The notes under the pieces are model-generated. The model was not told the origin of the DNA. It worked only from the letters and a program-made list of their open reading frames with translations, and did not search any database. Position numbers and translations under genes: made by a program. 29,796 bases of DNA from CAG-791 sp963650385 (GTDB lineage: Bacteria > Bacillota > Clostridia > Lachnospirales > Lachnospiraceae). The stretch lies in NCBI GenBank assembly GCA_963650385.1, contig CAVJLL010000032.1, positions 1 to 29,796 on the forward strand, in the 5' to 3' direction. Below, one piece after another: positions 21,397-29,043 of this stretch. The first letter of the stretch is position 1. Each line of letters begins with the position of its first letter.

Positions 21397-24372
21397 ATGC
21401 AGACACACGAAATGTACATGATCCAGGAGGACGGCACAGCCGTTTCGTTTCTGACAGAGGCTGAGGCGTATTCGGGCGTTTCACGCATCGCGGACAAGGT
21501 GATTGCGGATGCGGAGCGGGTGACCGGAACGCGGCCGACACATTTGAAAAGCGCAGAAGAATGGCAGACGGGCCCGGTGATTCTGGCGGCCACACTGGGA
21601 CACAGCCCTTTGACCGAGCGCCTGGTGCAGGAGGGACGGCTTTCGGAGGGCCTTGTGCAGGAGCTGTCCGGGAAGAGAGAAAGCTATCTGCGGATGTATC
21701 TTCCGGGCTCTGCACCAGCAGATGATATCTTCCTGATTCTCGGAAGTGACAAGAGAGGAACGATTTACGGCCTGTTCTCGCTGTCAGAGGCGATGGGCGT
21801 CTCGCCGCTGTCCTACTGGGGAGATGCTCCCATCCGGACGCAGAAGAATTTTCGCCTGGATGAAGCCTTAAACGGCATGTCCAAGGAGCCTTCCGTCCGG
21901 TACCGCGGCTTTTTCATCAACGACGAATGGCCGGCCTTCGGAACCTGGTGCACGGAGCACTTCGGCGGCTTTAATGCCTCCATGTACGACTGCGTATTTG
22001 AGCTGCTGCTGCGCCTTCGCGGCAATTACCTGTGGCCGGCCATGTGGACCAGCTCCTTCCCGCTGGACGGACCCGGTCCCGCGGACATGGATCTGGCGGA
22101 TGAGTACGGCGTCATCTGGAGCTTTTCGCATCATGAGCCGTGCCTTCGCGCCAGCGAGGAGTGGGACAAGGTCCGCGGAGAAGACTCTGTATACGGAAAT
22201 GCCTGGGATTTCCGGGTGAACCGGGAGGGACTCCTGCGCTACTGGCAGGATGCGCTGAATGCGCGCGGCAGCTATGAGAATATGATCACCATCGGCATGC
22301 GCGGCGAGCGGGATTCTGCACTTCTGGGAGAGAACAGCCCTGCGGCAGACAACATCCGCCTCCTGAAGGAAATCATTTCCGCCCAGCGGGCACTGATCCG
22401 CGACGGAAAAGCAAGCGGCAGCATCCGCCCGGAAACGCGCGAAATGCTGGCAGTCTATAAGGAGGTTGAGGGATACTATTACGGAGCAGACGGTGCGGCC
22501 GGCCTCTACGACTGGGAGGGACTGGACGGCGTCATCTGCATGCTCAGCGATGACAACTTCGGACATCTGCGCGCGCTGCCGGACGAAGCCATGCGCCGAC
22601 ACAGGGGCGGCTACGGCATGTATTATCACCTGGATTATCACGGAGGACCGGTTTCCTATGAGTGGGTGGACTCGACGCCGTTTTCCCAGATCTGGGAGCA
22701 GATGTGCGAGGCATATGAGCACGGCGTGCAGGAGCTCTGGATTGTCAATGTCGGCGATCTGAAATTCCATGAGGTGACGCTGCGCTATTTCATGGACCTG
22801 GCCTTTGATTATGAGAAATGGGGCAAGAGCAATCTGCGAAGCTATAGGGAGTATCCCCGCATGCTTGCGGAAGAGCTTCTGCCGGATGGGGCTCCGTCAG
22901 AGGGCTGCTCCGGAGAACCTGCGGACGGCAAAAAGCCGGCGGAGACGGCGCTTACGGAGGCGGCCGCGCATGTACTGGAGGAGTACATTCAGCTGGCGTC
23001 CCTGCGGCGGCCGGAATCGCTGCATCCGGAGGTCTTTCACCCCTGCCATGCACTGGAAACCGACCGGCTGCTGGAAAGAGCCAAGAAGCTGGCAGCTGTC
23101 AATGAGGAAACGCTGCACCGGTTAGAGGCAGCACCGGCCTTTGACGGCTACTACAGCATGATCGGATGGCCCTGCAGGGCAGTCACCAATCTCCTGCAGC
23201 TGCATCTGTATGCCGGCAAAAATCACCATTATGCCGCCCAGGGCCGGCCGGAGGCCAACCGCTTTGCCGACCTTGCCGAGCAGTGCCTTACAAGGGACCG
23301 GGAGCTTGCCGGGGAGTGGGCCGCCTTCCTTGACGGAAAATGGAAGGGAATGGAGCTGGCACACCATATCGGCTTCACCAAGTGGAATGATTTCGGACGG
23401 CAGAACCCGGTCATCATGAGAATTCAGCCGCAGGATACGCCCATTTTATCGGTGTCGAGAGCGGATGCCGAAGAGACCTGCGTTCGGGATTATGACGGAC
23501 CGGGACAGATCCTTGCAGAGGATTTCTGCTATGCGGGCAATGACTCGTTTTACCTGGAGCTTTCGAACAACGGAAGCGGCGAGCTGCACTTCCGAACGAG
23601 CGTAACGGCCGATGCGCAGAATGCGGCTGCAGGCAGTGAGGAATGCACGAAATGCATTGCCACAGATGCGGCGGCAAAGGCCGGCGAATCCGACGCGGAA
23701 GGGTGCCCCGAATGGCTTGTCCTCCTGCCGCAGGAGGGCGTTTTGCAGACAGGCGAGCTCTGCAGAATGCAGATCTGCGTCAAACGAGAGTATCTTCCGG
23801 CAGCCTCTGCTTCCTGCACACTTACCATTGCGGGCAGTGATGAGACCAGAACGCAGGTGCGGATCTGCGCCAGGTTGGAGAAGGCTGCGTACCCGGGAGT
23901 CGGGCGGCAGGGGATTTTGGTCCTTCGGCCGGAGGATTTTGCGGGGACATCCTGGCAGGTGCTGCCTTTCTATGGTAAGCACGGCTCCGGCCTGAAGACG
24001 CCGGCAAAGAGGAATGAGCCTGCAGCCTGCATGCTGGATGTACCGGCGGAGGGAAATTATGTTCTGAAGTTTCATCTGGCACCGCTCAATCCGACAGGAT
24101 TTGAGAAGCCGCAGACCTTCGGAGTAAAGGCGGAAGGCGCAGAACCGGTGAAAGTTACCGCCGCAGAGGCGTCGCGGACGATCGGATTTTGCTCCAACGA
24201 GGCATGGAGCCGGGCTGTGCTGGATCAGGAGCGAGTGGCTGTGACCGTTCTTCCTCTGAAGGCCGGCAGACAGAGCCTGGAGCTGCTCTCGGGCGAAGAG
24301 GGAATCATTCTGGAGAAGCTGGAAATCTATCCGGAGGGAGTGACGCCGGATTCTGCGTATCTGGGGTGGTGA
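21397..24372 (+). CDS. Glycoside hydrolase family 115 (xylan alpha-1,2-glucuronidase-like)
   Basis: A 991-residue protein matching GH115, whose members remove glucuronic acid or its 4-O-methyl form from xylan and its oligosaccharides. Family landmarks, numbered from the ATG at 21397, are GSDKRGTIYG (116-125), SVRYRGFFINDEWPAFG (166-182), NYLWPAMW (210-217), HHEP (245-248), ENMITIGMRGERD (from 294), DDNFGHLR (from 385), YYHLDYHGGP (409-418) and ELWIVNVGDLKFHE. The last about 250 residues form the beta-rich C-terminal module. No signal peptide is present, so it probably acts in the cytoplasm on imported oligosaccharides. GAGAGGAAGGA precedes the start; the longer open frame upstream has no ribosome binding site. 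An inserted low-complexity stretch around residues 510-530 is unusual. Confidence 0.9.
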   Translation: MQTHEMYMIQEDGTAVSFLTEAEAYSGVSRIADKVIADAERVTGTRPTHLKSAEEWQTGPVILAATLGHSPLTERLVQEGRLSEGLVQELSGKRESYLRMYLPGSAPADDIFLILGSDKRGTIYGLFSLSEAMGVSPLSYWGDAPIRTQKNFRLDEALNGMSKEPSVRYRGFFINDEWPAFGTWCTEHFGGFNASMYDCVFELLLRLRGNYLWPAMWTSSFPLDGPGPADMDLADEYGVIWSFSHHEPCLRASEEWDKVRGEDSVYGNAWDFRVNREGLLRYWQDALNARGSYENMITIGMRGERDSALLGENSPAADNIRLLKEIISAQRALIRDGKASGSIRPETREMLAVYKEVEGYYYGADGAAGLYDWEGLDGVICMLSDDNFGHLRALPDEAMRRHRGGYGMYYHLDYHGGPVSYEWVDSTPFSQIWEQMCEAYEHGVQELWIVNVGDLKFHEVTLRYFMDLAFDYEKWGKSNLRSYREYPRMLAEELLPDGAPSEGCSGEPADGKKPAETALTEAAAHVLEEYIQLASLRRPESLHPEVFHPCHALETDRLLERAKKLAAVNEETLHRLEAAPAFDGYYSMIGWPCRAVTNLLQLHLYAGKNHHYAAQGRPEANRFADLAEQCLTRDRELAGEWAAFLDGKWKGMELAHHIGFTKWNDFGRQNPVIMRIQPQDTPILSVSRADAEETCVRDYDGPGQILAEDFCYAGNDSFYLELSNNGSGELHFRTSVTADAQNAAAGSEECTKCIATDAAAKAGESDAEGCPEWLVLLPQEGVLQTGELCRMQICVKREYLPAASASCTLTIAGSDETRTQVRICARLEKAAYPGVGRQGILVLRPEDFAGTSWQVLPFYGKHGSGLKTPAKRNEPAACMLDVPAEGNYVLKFHLAPLNPTGFEKPQTFGVKAEGAEPVKVTAAEASRTIGFCSNEAWSRAVLDQERVAVTVLPLKAGRQSLELLSGEEGIILEKLEIYPEGVTPDSAYLGW

Positions 24373-24412
24373 AGTGTGGCTATTCAGAGCCAAGCAAATT
24401 TGCACATCTGTT

Positions 24413-24640
24413 GTTACAGTACACTCGCCAGCCAAACGACAGGGTGGCGGAGAATGTCCGGGTCCAGGGCCTTGCGAGGCCTCGGTGCTTGCGAGCGTCT
24501 TATGCGAGCTTAGCACCGCTAGGTCCGAGGATGGAGCACGTTTTTGCCGAGTGGCCCAACGGGCCATCTCGTAGCTGACGAAGTCAGCGTAGCGTCCCAG
24601 GACCGGACAACTCCGCCAGGACCCGTCGTGGCTGGCGTTG
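24413..24640. mobile_element. Long copy of the GTTAC-ended repeat element with an exchanged arm
   Basis: It begins GTTACAGTACACTCGCCAGCC and shares the ACGACAGGGTGGCGGAG arm, the GGCCT/AGGCC hairpin and the CGGTGCT...AGCACCG hairpin with the 2306 and 26212 copies. Between the conserved GGTCC (24522-24526) and GGACC (24600-24604), the 24-nt arm of the other copies is replaced by 73 nt carrying two perfect small hairpins: TGGCCC/GGGCCA (24552-24566) and GCTGAC/GTCAGC (24574-24588). The right inverted repeat is intact up to GGCTGGCG (24637), then degenerates; no target duplication is found. It fills most of the 323-bp gap between the GH115 gene and maf, which contains no real gene despite open frames. 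Confidence 0.8.
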
Positions 24641-24695
24641 AGCAGATACAATAGATATAGAGATAAGGGTGCCCGACGGGCATGGAAAGGAAGCT

Positions 24696-25256
24696 ATGAA
24701 GATAATACTGGCATCGAGATCACCGCGCCGCGTGCAGATTCTGAAGCAGATCGGCATAGAGGCAGAGGTGCAGCCGAGCACGCTGCCGGAGGTGGTGTCC
24801 TCCAGCTCGCCCAGAGAGGTGGTGCGTCTGCTGTCCTTGCAGAAGGCACGCGATGTTGCGGCCAGGCAGGAGGAACCGGCCGTTGTCATCGGCGCGGACA
24901 CGGTGGTTGCTGCAGACGGAAGAATTCTGGGCAAGCCCAAGAGCCACGAGGCAGCGTATATCATGATCCGGAAGCTGCAGGGGCAGACGCACCAGGTATA
25001 TACCGGTGTCACGGTCATATGCGGCGAGAACACCGTTTCCTTTGTGGAATGCACGCAGGTCACCGTGGCGGCGATGACGGAAGAGGAGATGCGCTCGTAT
25101 GCAGACTCTTCAGAACCGATGGACAAGGCAGGAGGATACGGCATCCAGGGCCTCTTCGGACGGTATATCACGCGGATCGAGGGCGACTACAACAATGTTG
25201 TGGGGCTGCCGGCGGCGCATCTGTATCAGGTGCTCCGGGAGATGGGAGCCTGCTAA
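24696..25256 (+). CDS. maf: Maf-like nucleoside triphosphate pyrophosphatase
   Basis: A 186-residue cytoplasmic house-cleaning enzyme that hydrolyses non-canonical or excess nucleotides (dTTP/UTP type in the YhdE subgroup) to the monophosphate and pyrophosphate. It opens with the family motif ASRSPRR (6-12), followed by VVIGADTVVAADGRILGKP, and ends with DKAGGYGIQGLFGRYITRIE and NNVVGLP, all diagnostic of Maf. AAAGGAA precedes the ATG at 24696. The stop codon lies inside a short repeat element that separates it from the convergent PHP gene. Confidence 0.94.
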   Translation: MKIILASRSPRRVQILKQIGIEAEVQPSTLPEVVSSSSPREVVRLLSLQKARDVAARQEEPAVVIGADTVVAADGRILGKPKSHEAAYIMIRKLQGQTHQVYTGVTVICGENTVSFVECTQVTVAAMTEEEMRSYADSSEPMDKAGGYGIQGLFGRYITRIEGDYNNVVGLPAAHLYQVLREMGAC

Positions 25257-25310
25257 GCGACAGGGTGGCGGATGAATGTGGACAACACCGCCAGGACCCG
25301 TCGCTCAGCA
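25252..25310. repeat. Short copy of the repeat family between convergent genes
   Basis: The inner arms only: GCTAAGCGACAGGG-TGGCGG on the left and CCGCCAGGACCCGTCGCTCAGC on the right, around GATGAATGTGGACAACA-like remnants of the long element's inner junction. Unlike the other two short copies, it has lost the outer GTTAC ends. It includes the maf stop codon and ends five bases before the stop codon of the opposite gene, so it may serve as a bidirectional 3'-end structure, although no T-tract is present. Confidence 0.72.
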
Positions 25311-25315
25311 GGGGC

Positions 25316-26194
25316 CTACAGGTCGTGCCGGACAGGCTTCCTTTTCTCATAGGTAACGTAGCTGCGGAACCCGCATTCGGACAGAAGCGCGGCCGCGCGG
25401 TCAAATCCGAAGGCAACGGCAGCCGGCGTGTGGGCATCGGAGCCGATGGTGACAAGGCGGCCGCCCAGTTCATAATAGCGTTTCAGAATGGCTTTTCCGG
25501 GATTGGTCTCGGGAAAGCCTTTTTTGAGCGGAGACGTGTTGAGCTCCAGTGCCTTCTGGTGCCGGATGAGCTCCTCCAGAATGGGGTCAATGAGGTCTGC
25601 ATACTGCCGGTAATACCAGTCGGAGGTCCGCTCCGTGCAGGAGCCGTCGGCACGCCTCGGACCGCAGCGCAGGATGTAGTCGAGATGGCCGTAGCTGTCA
25701 AAGAGATTCCGGGAGCAGAAGGCGCGGACGTTCTGCAGAGCGGCTTCAAAATAATTGCGGTAGGGGTCCCATTCGTCGGACGCCGAGGAAGGTTTATCAA
25801 AAAAGCTGGAAAAATATGGATCCATGCCATTCTGCGCGGAGTGCGTGGAGCCGATGACAAAGTCAAAATCCGGATGGGCATGAATATAATCCGTCAGCTC
25901 CGCGGCATAAGAGACATTCAGCCCCAGCTCCAGGCCGAAGAACAGGGAAATCCGGTCGGCATAGCGCTGTTTGCATTGCAGATAGGCTTCCCGGTATGCG
26001 GAATAATCGATGCGGAAGTCGGATTCCGGATCGTCCGCAGGCGCGTTTCGGTAAGGGGAATCCAGATCAACGTGCTCGGTGAAGCAAAGCGCGGTGAGCC
26101 CGGCATCGATGCCTGCCCGGATCTGCACCTCCATGGGTGCATCGGAGTCGGCGGAAAAGGCGGTGTGGAGATGGTAATCGGATAGAATCGGCAT
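25316..26194 (-). CDS. PHP-domain phosphatase, histidinol-phosphatase (HisJ/HisK) family
   Basis: A 292-residue PHP-family metal-dependent phosphoesterase; family members convert histidinol phosphate to histidinol. Metal-binding motifs occur in the expected order: H8 and H10 in DYHLHT, TEHVD, GLELG, IGSTHS, GHLDYI and GSDAHT near the C-terminus. The length suits the HisJ-type enzymes. No other histidine gene is in the window, so the physiological substrate is not certain. The ATG at 26194 is preceded by AAGGAG; the open frame extends 30 codons further into the repeat element, which is not real coding sequence. It is convergent with maf. Confidence 0.88.
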   Translation of the reverse strand: MPILSDYHLHTAFSADSDAPMEVQIRAGIDAGLTALCFTEHVDLDSPYRNAPADDPESDFRIDYSAYREAYLQCKQRYADRISLFFGLELGLNVSYAAELTDYIHAHPDFDFVIGSTHSAQNGMDPYFSSFFDKPSSASDEWDPYRNYFEAALQNVRAFCSRNLFDSYGHLDYILRCGPRRADGSCTERTSDWYYRQYADLIDPILEELIRHQKALELNTSPLKKGFPETNPGKAILKRYYELGGRLVTIGSDAHTPAAVAFGFDRAAALLSECGFRSYVTYEKRKPVRHDL

Positions 26195-26211
26195 GGGAGT
26201 CTCCTTCTTGT

Positions 26212-26391
26212 CTATGGCCGGCCAAGCGACAGGGTAGCGGAGAATGTCCGGTCCAGGGGCCTTGCGAGGCCTCGGTGCTTGCAAGCGTTTTATGCGAGCT
26301 TAGCACCGCTAGGTCCTCGCACGGAGTGAGAACGTCCCCAGGACGGACAACTCCGCCAGGACCCGTCGCTGGCTGGCGTCTACACAGTAAT
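26212..26391. mobile_element. Long copy of the repeat element upstream of gap
   Basis: About 180 bp in the same orientation as the copy at 24413. The core and right inverted repeat are almost identical to the 2306 copy (four differences in about 150 bp), including the 24-nt arm at 26317-26340. The right end is ACACAGTAAT; the left outer end is worn (CTATGGCCGGCCAAGCGAC), and no target duplication remains. It lies in the 337-bp gap between the divergent PHP gene and gap, 40 bp before the gap promoter. Confidence 0.8.
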
Positions 26392-26409
26392 GCGGAGCAG
26401 TCCGTCTCT

Positions 26410-26430
26410 GTGGTTTTGCGAGGGGACCAC
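26410..26430. promoter_or_regulatory. Possible operator next to the gap promoter
   Basis: GTGGT (26410-26414) and ACCAC (26426-26430) form a 21-bp interrupted palindrome that ends exactly where the -35 box begins. The arms are short, so this may be chance; a sugar-phosphate-responsive repressor site is one possibility. Confidence 0.3.
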
Positions 26431-26459
26431 TTGAAATTGTCGAGTTCTGCTAGTATTAT
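26431..26459 (+). promoter_or_regulatory. Strong sigma-A promoter of gap
   Basis: TTGAAA (26431-26436) and TATTAT (26454-26459) separated by exactly 17 nt, followed by an A/T-rich stretch. It gives a leader of roughly 65 nt before the gap ATG. Confidence 0.8.
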
Positions 26460-26531
26460 ATAAGCGCTGATAAAAAATTGACAAACTTAAAGGGGAGTCA
26501 ATCAAACAGATTATCTCAGGAGGATACAGAG

Positions 26532-27551
26532 ATGGCAGTAAAAGTTGCAATTAATGGATTTGGCCGCATTGGTCGTCTGGCTTTCCGTCAGATGTTCGGA
26601 GCAGAGGGATTTGAGATCGTTGCAATCAACGACCTGACCTCTCCTAAGATGCTTGCTCACCTGCTTAAGTATGATTCCACACAGGGCAGATATGCTCTTT
26701 GCGATAAGGTTGAGGCCGGCGAGGATTACATCTCCGTTGATGGCAAGAAGATTACGATCTATGCAAAGGCTAACGCAGCTGAGCTGCCTTGGGGCGAGCT
26801 TGGCGTTGACGTAGTTCTGGAGTGCACAGGCTTCTATACCTCCAAGGCAAAGGCACAGGCTCACATCGATGCTGGTGCTAAGCACGTTGTTATTTCCGCT
26901 CCTGCAGGAAATGACCTTCCTACCATCGTATACAACGTTAACCACCAGGGCCTGACTGCAGATGACAAGATCATCTCCGCAGCTTCCTGCACCACCAACT
27001 GCCTTGCTCCTATGGCAAAGGCTCTGAATGACCTGGCTCCCATCAAGTCCGGCATTATGTGCACCATCCACGCTTACACCGGCGATCAGATGACTCTGGA
27101 CGGCCCGCAGAGAAAGGGCGATCTGAGAAGATCCCGCGCAGCTGCTGTCAACATCGTTCCGAACAGCACCGGCGCTGCAAAGGCTATCGGCCTTGTTATC
27201 CCTGAGCTGAACGGCAAGCTGATCGGCTCTGCACAGCGTGTTCCTACACCTACAGGCTCCACCACCATCCTTACTGCAGTTGTTGAGGGTGAGGTTACCA
27301 AGGATCAGATCAATGCAGCAATGAAGGCAGCTTCCACTGAGTCCTTCGGCTACAACGAGGATGAGATCGTTTCCAGCGATATCGTCGGCATGACCTATGG
27401 CTCTCTGTTCGATGCTACACAGACCATGGTTCTTCCTCTGGACAACGGAACCACTGAGGTTCAGGTTGTTTCCTGGTATGACAACGAGAACTCCTACACC
27501 AGCCAGATGGTTCGTACCATCAAGCACTTCGGCTCTCTGCTGAACAAGTAA
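26532..27551 (+). CDS. gap: Glyceraldehyde-3-phosphate dehydrogenase, NAD-dependent
   Basis: Oxidises glyceraldehyde-3-phosphate to 1,3-bisphosphoglycerate in glycolysis. At 339 residues it has standard length. Motifs are NGFGRIGR (8-15) for NAD binding, ND with D34 in AINDL, which suits NAD rather than NADP, and the catalytic C153 in SAASCTTNCLAP with H180 in CTIHAYTGDQ. The end SWYDNENSYTSQMV is typical. AGGAGG (26518-26523) sits 8 nt before the ATG at 26532; the frame is open 18 codons upstream but without support. Codon choice is visibly richer in T-ending codons (GCT, GTT, CCT) than in the polysaccharide genes, as expected for a highly expressed gene. Confidence 0.98.
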   Translation: MAVKVAINGFGRIGRLAFRQMFGAEGFEIVAINDLTSPKMLAHLLKYDSTQGRYALCDKVEAGEDYISVDGKKITIYAKANAAELPWGELGVDVVLECTGFYTSKAKAQAHIDAGAKHVVISAPAGNDLPTIVYNVNHQGLTADDKIISAASCTTNCLAPMAKALNDLAPIKSGIMCTIHAYTGDQMTLDGPQRKGDLRRSRAAAVNIVPNSTGAAKAIGLVIPELNGKLIGSAQRVPTPTGSTTILTAVVEGEVTKDQINAAMKAASTESFGYNEDEIVSSDIVGMTYGSLFDATQTMVLPLDNGTTEVQVVSWYDNENSYTSQMVRTIKHFGSLLNK

Positions 27552-27589
27552 TTCTGCTTGCCCGGCGAGACGGCCGCATGAGCAGAAGA

Positions 27590-27609
27590 CGCTGCGCGGC
27601 AGCGGTTTT
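27590..27609 (+). terminator. Short GC-rich hairpin with T-run after gap
   Basis: CGCTGC (27590-27595) pairs with GCAGCG (27599-27604) around GCG, followed by GTTTT. A weak intrinsic terminator or mRNA 3'-end stabiliser for gap. The palindrome GCACATGTGC (27610-27619) follows directly. Confidence 0.5.
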
Positions 27610-27643
27610 GCACATGTGCGCGGAATAGTTAGGATATGGAACT

Positions 27644-27688
27644 GACAACCGAGGCCCGGGCCCTTGAGGCCTGGACCTCGGTTTTGTC
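27644..27688 (+). terminator. Intrinsic terminator between gap and pgk
   Basis: CCGAGG-CCGGGCC pairs with GGCCTGG-CCTCGG around CTTGA, with one mismatch and one G-U pair. The flanking GACAA and TTTTGTC add A-T pairs and a T-run. It ends 20 bp before the pgk start and only 4 bp before its ribosome binding site region. It probably separates a strong gap transcript from lower gap-pgk read-through, or acts as an attenuator for pgk. Confidence 0.8.
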
Positions 27689-27708
27689 ATAGAACAAAGG
27701 AGGCCATT

Positions 27709-28947
27709 ATGGCAGCACTGAACAAGAAAACGGTTGAGGATTTCAACGCAGCAGGAAGAAGAGTCCTGGTAAGATGCGATTTCAATGTACCGCTTAAGGA
27801 AGGCAAGATCACGGATGAGACTCGTATCGTAGCTGCTCTTCCTACCATCAACAAGCTCATTGAGGAAGGCGCAAAGGTTATCCTCTGCTCCCACCTTGGC
27901 AAGGTTAAGAACGGACCGAACGAGGGAGAGTCCCTTGCACCGGTTGCAGCACGTCTGTCGGAGAAGCTTGGCAAGGAAGTGAAGTTCATTGCCGATTACA
28001 ATGTTACCGGCCAGGCAGCAACCGATGCAGTTGCAGCAATGAAGGACGGCGATGTTGTTCTTCTTCAGAACACGCGTTTCCGCGGCAAGGAAGAGACCAA
28101 GCCGCAGGATGCCGGTGAGGGATTTGCCAAGGAGCTGGCAGATCTGGCAGATGACTATGTATGCGATGCGTTTGGCTCTGCTCACAGAGCACACGCTTCG
28201 GTTGCAGTTGTTACCAAGTACATCCGCGAGAAGGGCGGCACCTGCGCAGTTGGATATCTGATGCAGAAGGAGATTAAGTTCCTCGGCAATGCAGTAGAGG
28301 ATCCGGTTCGTCCGTTCGTTGCAATTCTGGGCGGCGCAAAGGTTGCAGATAAGCTGAGCGTTATTTCCAACCTGCTGGAGAAGTGCGATACGCTGATCAT
28401 CGGCGGCGGCATGGCATTTACCTTTGCGAAGGCACAGGGATATGAGATCGGCGCCTCCCTTTGCGATGATACGAAGCTGGATTACTGCAAGGAGATGCTG
28501 GAGAAGGCAGAGAAGCTCGGCAAGAAGCTCCTGCTCCCGGTAGATGCTGTTGTGACGGATCACTTCCCGGATCCGATTGACGACGCTACCATTGCAACCG
28601 AGACCGTTGATATCGACAAGATTCCTGCAGACAAGCTGGGAATGGATATCGGACCGAAGACCGTTGCTCTTTACACCGAGGCAGTAGCATCCGCAAAGAC
28701 CGTTGTCTGGAACGGACCGATGGGCGTATTCGAGAATCCGGTTCTGGCAGCAGGAACCAAAGAGGTTGCAAAGGCTCTGGCGGATACCGATGCTACGACC
28801 ATCATCGGCGGCGGCGATTCTGCAGCTGCTGTAAATCAGCTCGGCTATGCCGATAAGATGAGCCACATTTCCACCGGCGGCGGAGCTTCTCTGGAGTTCC
28901 TGGAAGGCAAGGAGCTGCCTGGCGTATACGCTGCAGATGATAAATGA
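27709..28947 (+). CDS. pgk: Phosphoglycerate kinase
   Basis: Transfers the phosphate of 1,3-bisphosphoglycerate to ADP in glycolysis. It has 412 residues. The N-terminal substrate domain has the family signature RVLVRCDFNVPLKEGKITD (18-36) and CSHLGK; the C-terminal nucleotide domain has GPMGVFENP, TIIGGGDSAAAV and STGGGASLEFLEGKELPG. AAAGGAGG lies 6 nt before the ATG at 27709; the frame is open 15 codons upstream into the terminator hairpin and is not coding there. It follows gap and precedes tpiA on the same strand, the usual glycolytic cluster order. Confidence 0.98.
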   Translation: MAALNKKTVEDFNAAGRRVLVRCDFNVPLKEGKITDETRIVAALPTINKLIEEGAKVILCSHLGKVKNGPNEGESLAPVAARLSEKLGKEVKFIADYNVTGQAATDAVAAMKDGDVVLLQNTRFRGKEETKPQDAGEGFAKELADLADDYVCDAFGSAHRAHASVAVVTKYIREKGGTCAVGYLMQKEIKFLGNAVEDPVRPFVAILGGAKVADKLSVISNLLEKCDTLIIGGGMAFTFAKAQGYEIGASLCDDTKLDYCKEMLEKAEKLGKKLLLPVDAVVTDHFPDPIDDATIATETVDIDKIPADKLGMDIGPKTVALYTEAVASAKTVVWNGPMGVFENPVLAAGTKEVAKALADTDATTIIGGGDSAAAVNQLGYADKMSHISTGGGASLEFLEGKELPGVYAADDK

Positions 28948-28967
28948 TAACGTGAGTGCATAAGATT

Positions 28968-29006
28968 GCACAGAGGGAGCTTCGCCTGTGCGGAACTCCC
29001 TTGTGC
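28968..29006 (+). other. Long hairpin between pgk and tpiA
   Basis: GCACA-AGGGAG-TTCGC pairs with GCGGA-CTCCCT-TGTGC around CTGT, an about 16-bp stem with one bulge and one mismatch. There is no T-run, so it is more likely an mRNA processing or stability element than a terminator. Confidence 0.5.
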
Positions 29007-29043
29007 TATACGCAGTCGGACTGCGGAATGGAGAGGGAAAATT

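Noticed and set aside
21234..21593. N-terminal extension of the GT-C gene by 120 codons
   Set aside because: This part is antisense to the GH115 coding region, and a good ribosome binding site lies directly before the internal ATG at 21233.
24638..24665. Possible promoter for maf (TACAAT or TATAGA after the repeat)
   Set aside because: No acceptable -35 hexamer at 16-18 nt. The similarity of CAGATACAA here to CAGATACAAATA at 79-90 is short and probably chance.
2306..26391. Repeat family interpreted as a CRISPR array or as attachment sites
   Set aside because: Copies are dispersed between unrelated genes, in both orientations, with no regular spacing, spacers, cas genes or integrase in the window.
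26478..26531. TTGACA near 26477 as a second gap promoter, and an upstream gap start at 26478
   Set aside because: No -10 box at the right distance, and the conserved GAPDH N-terminus begins at 26532 with AGGAGG directly upstream.
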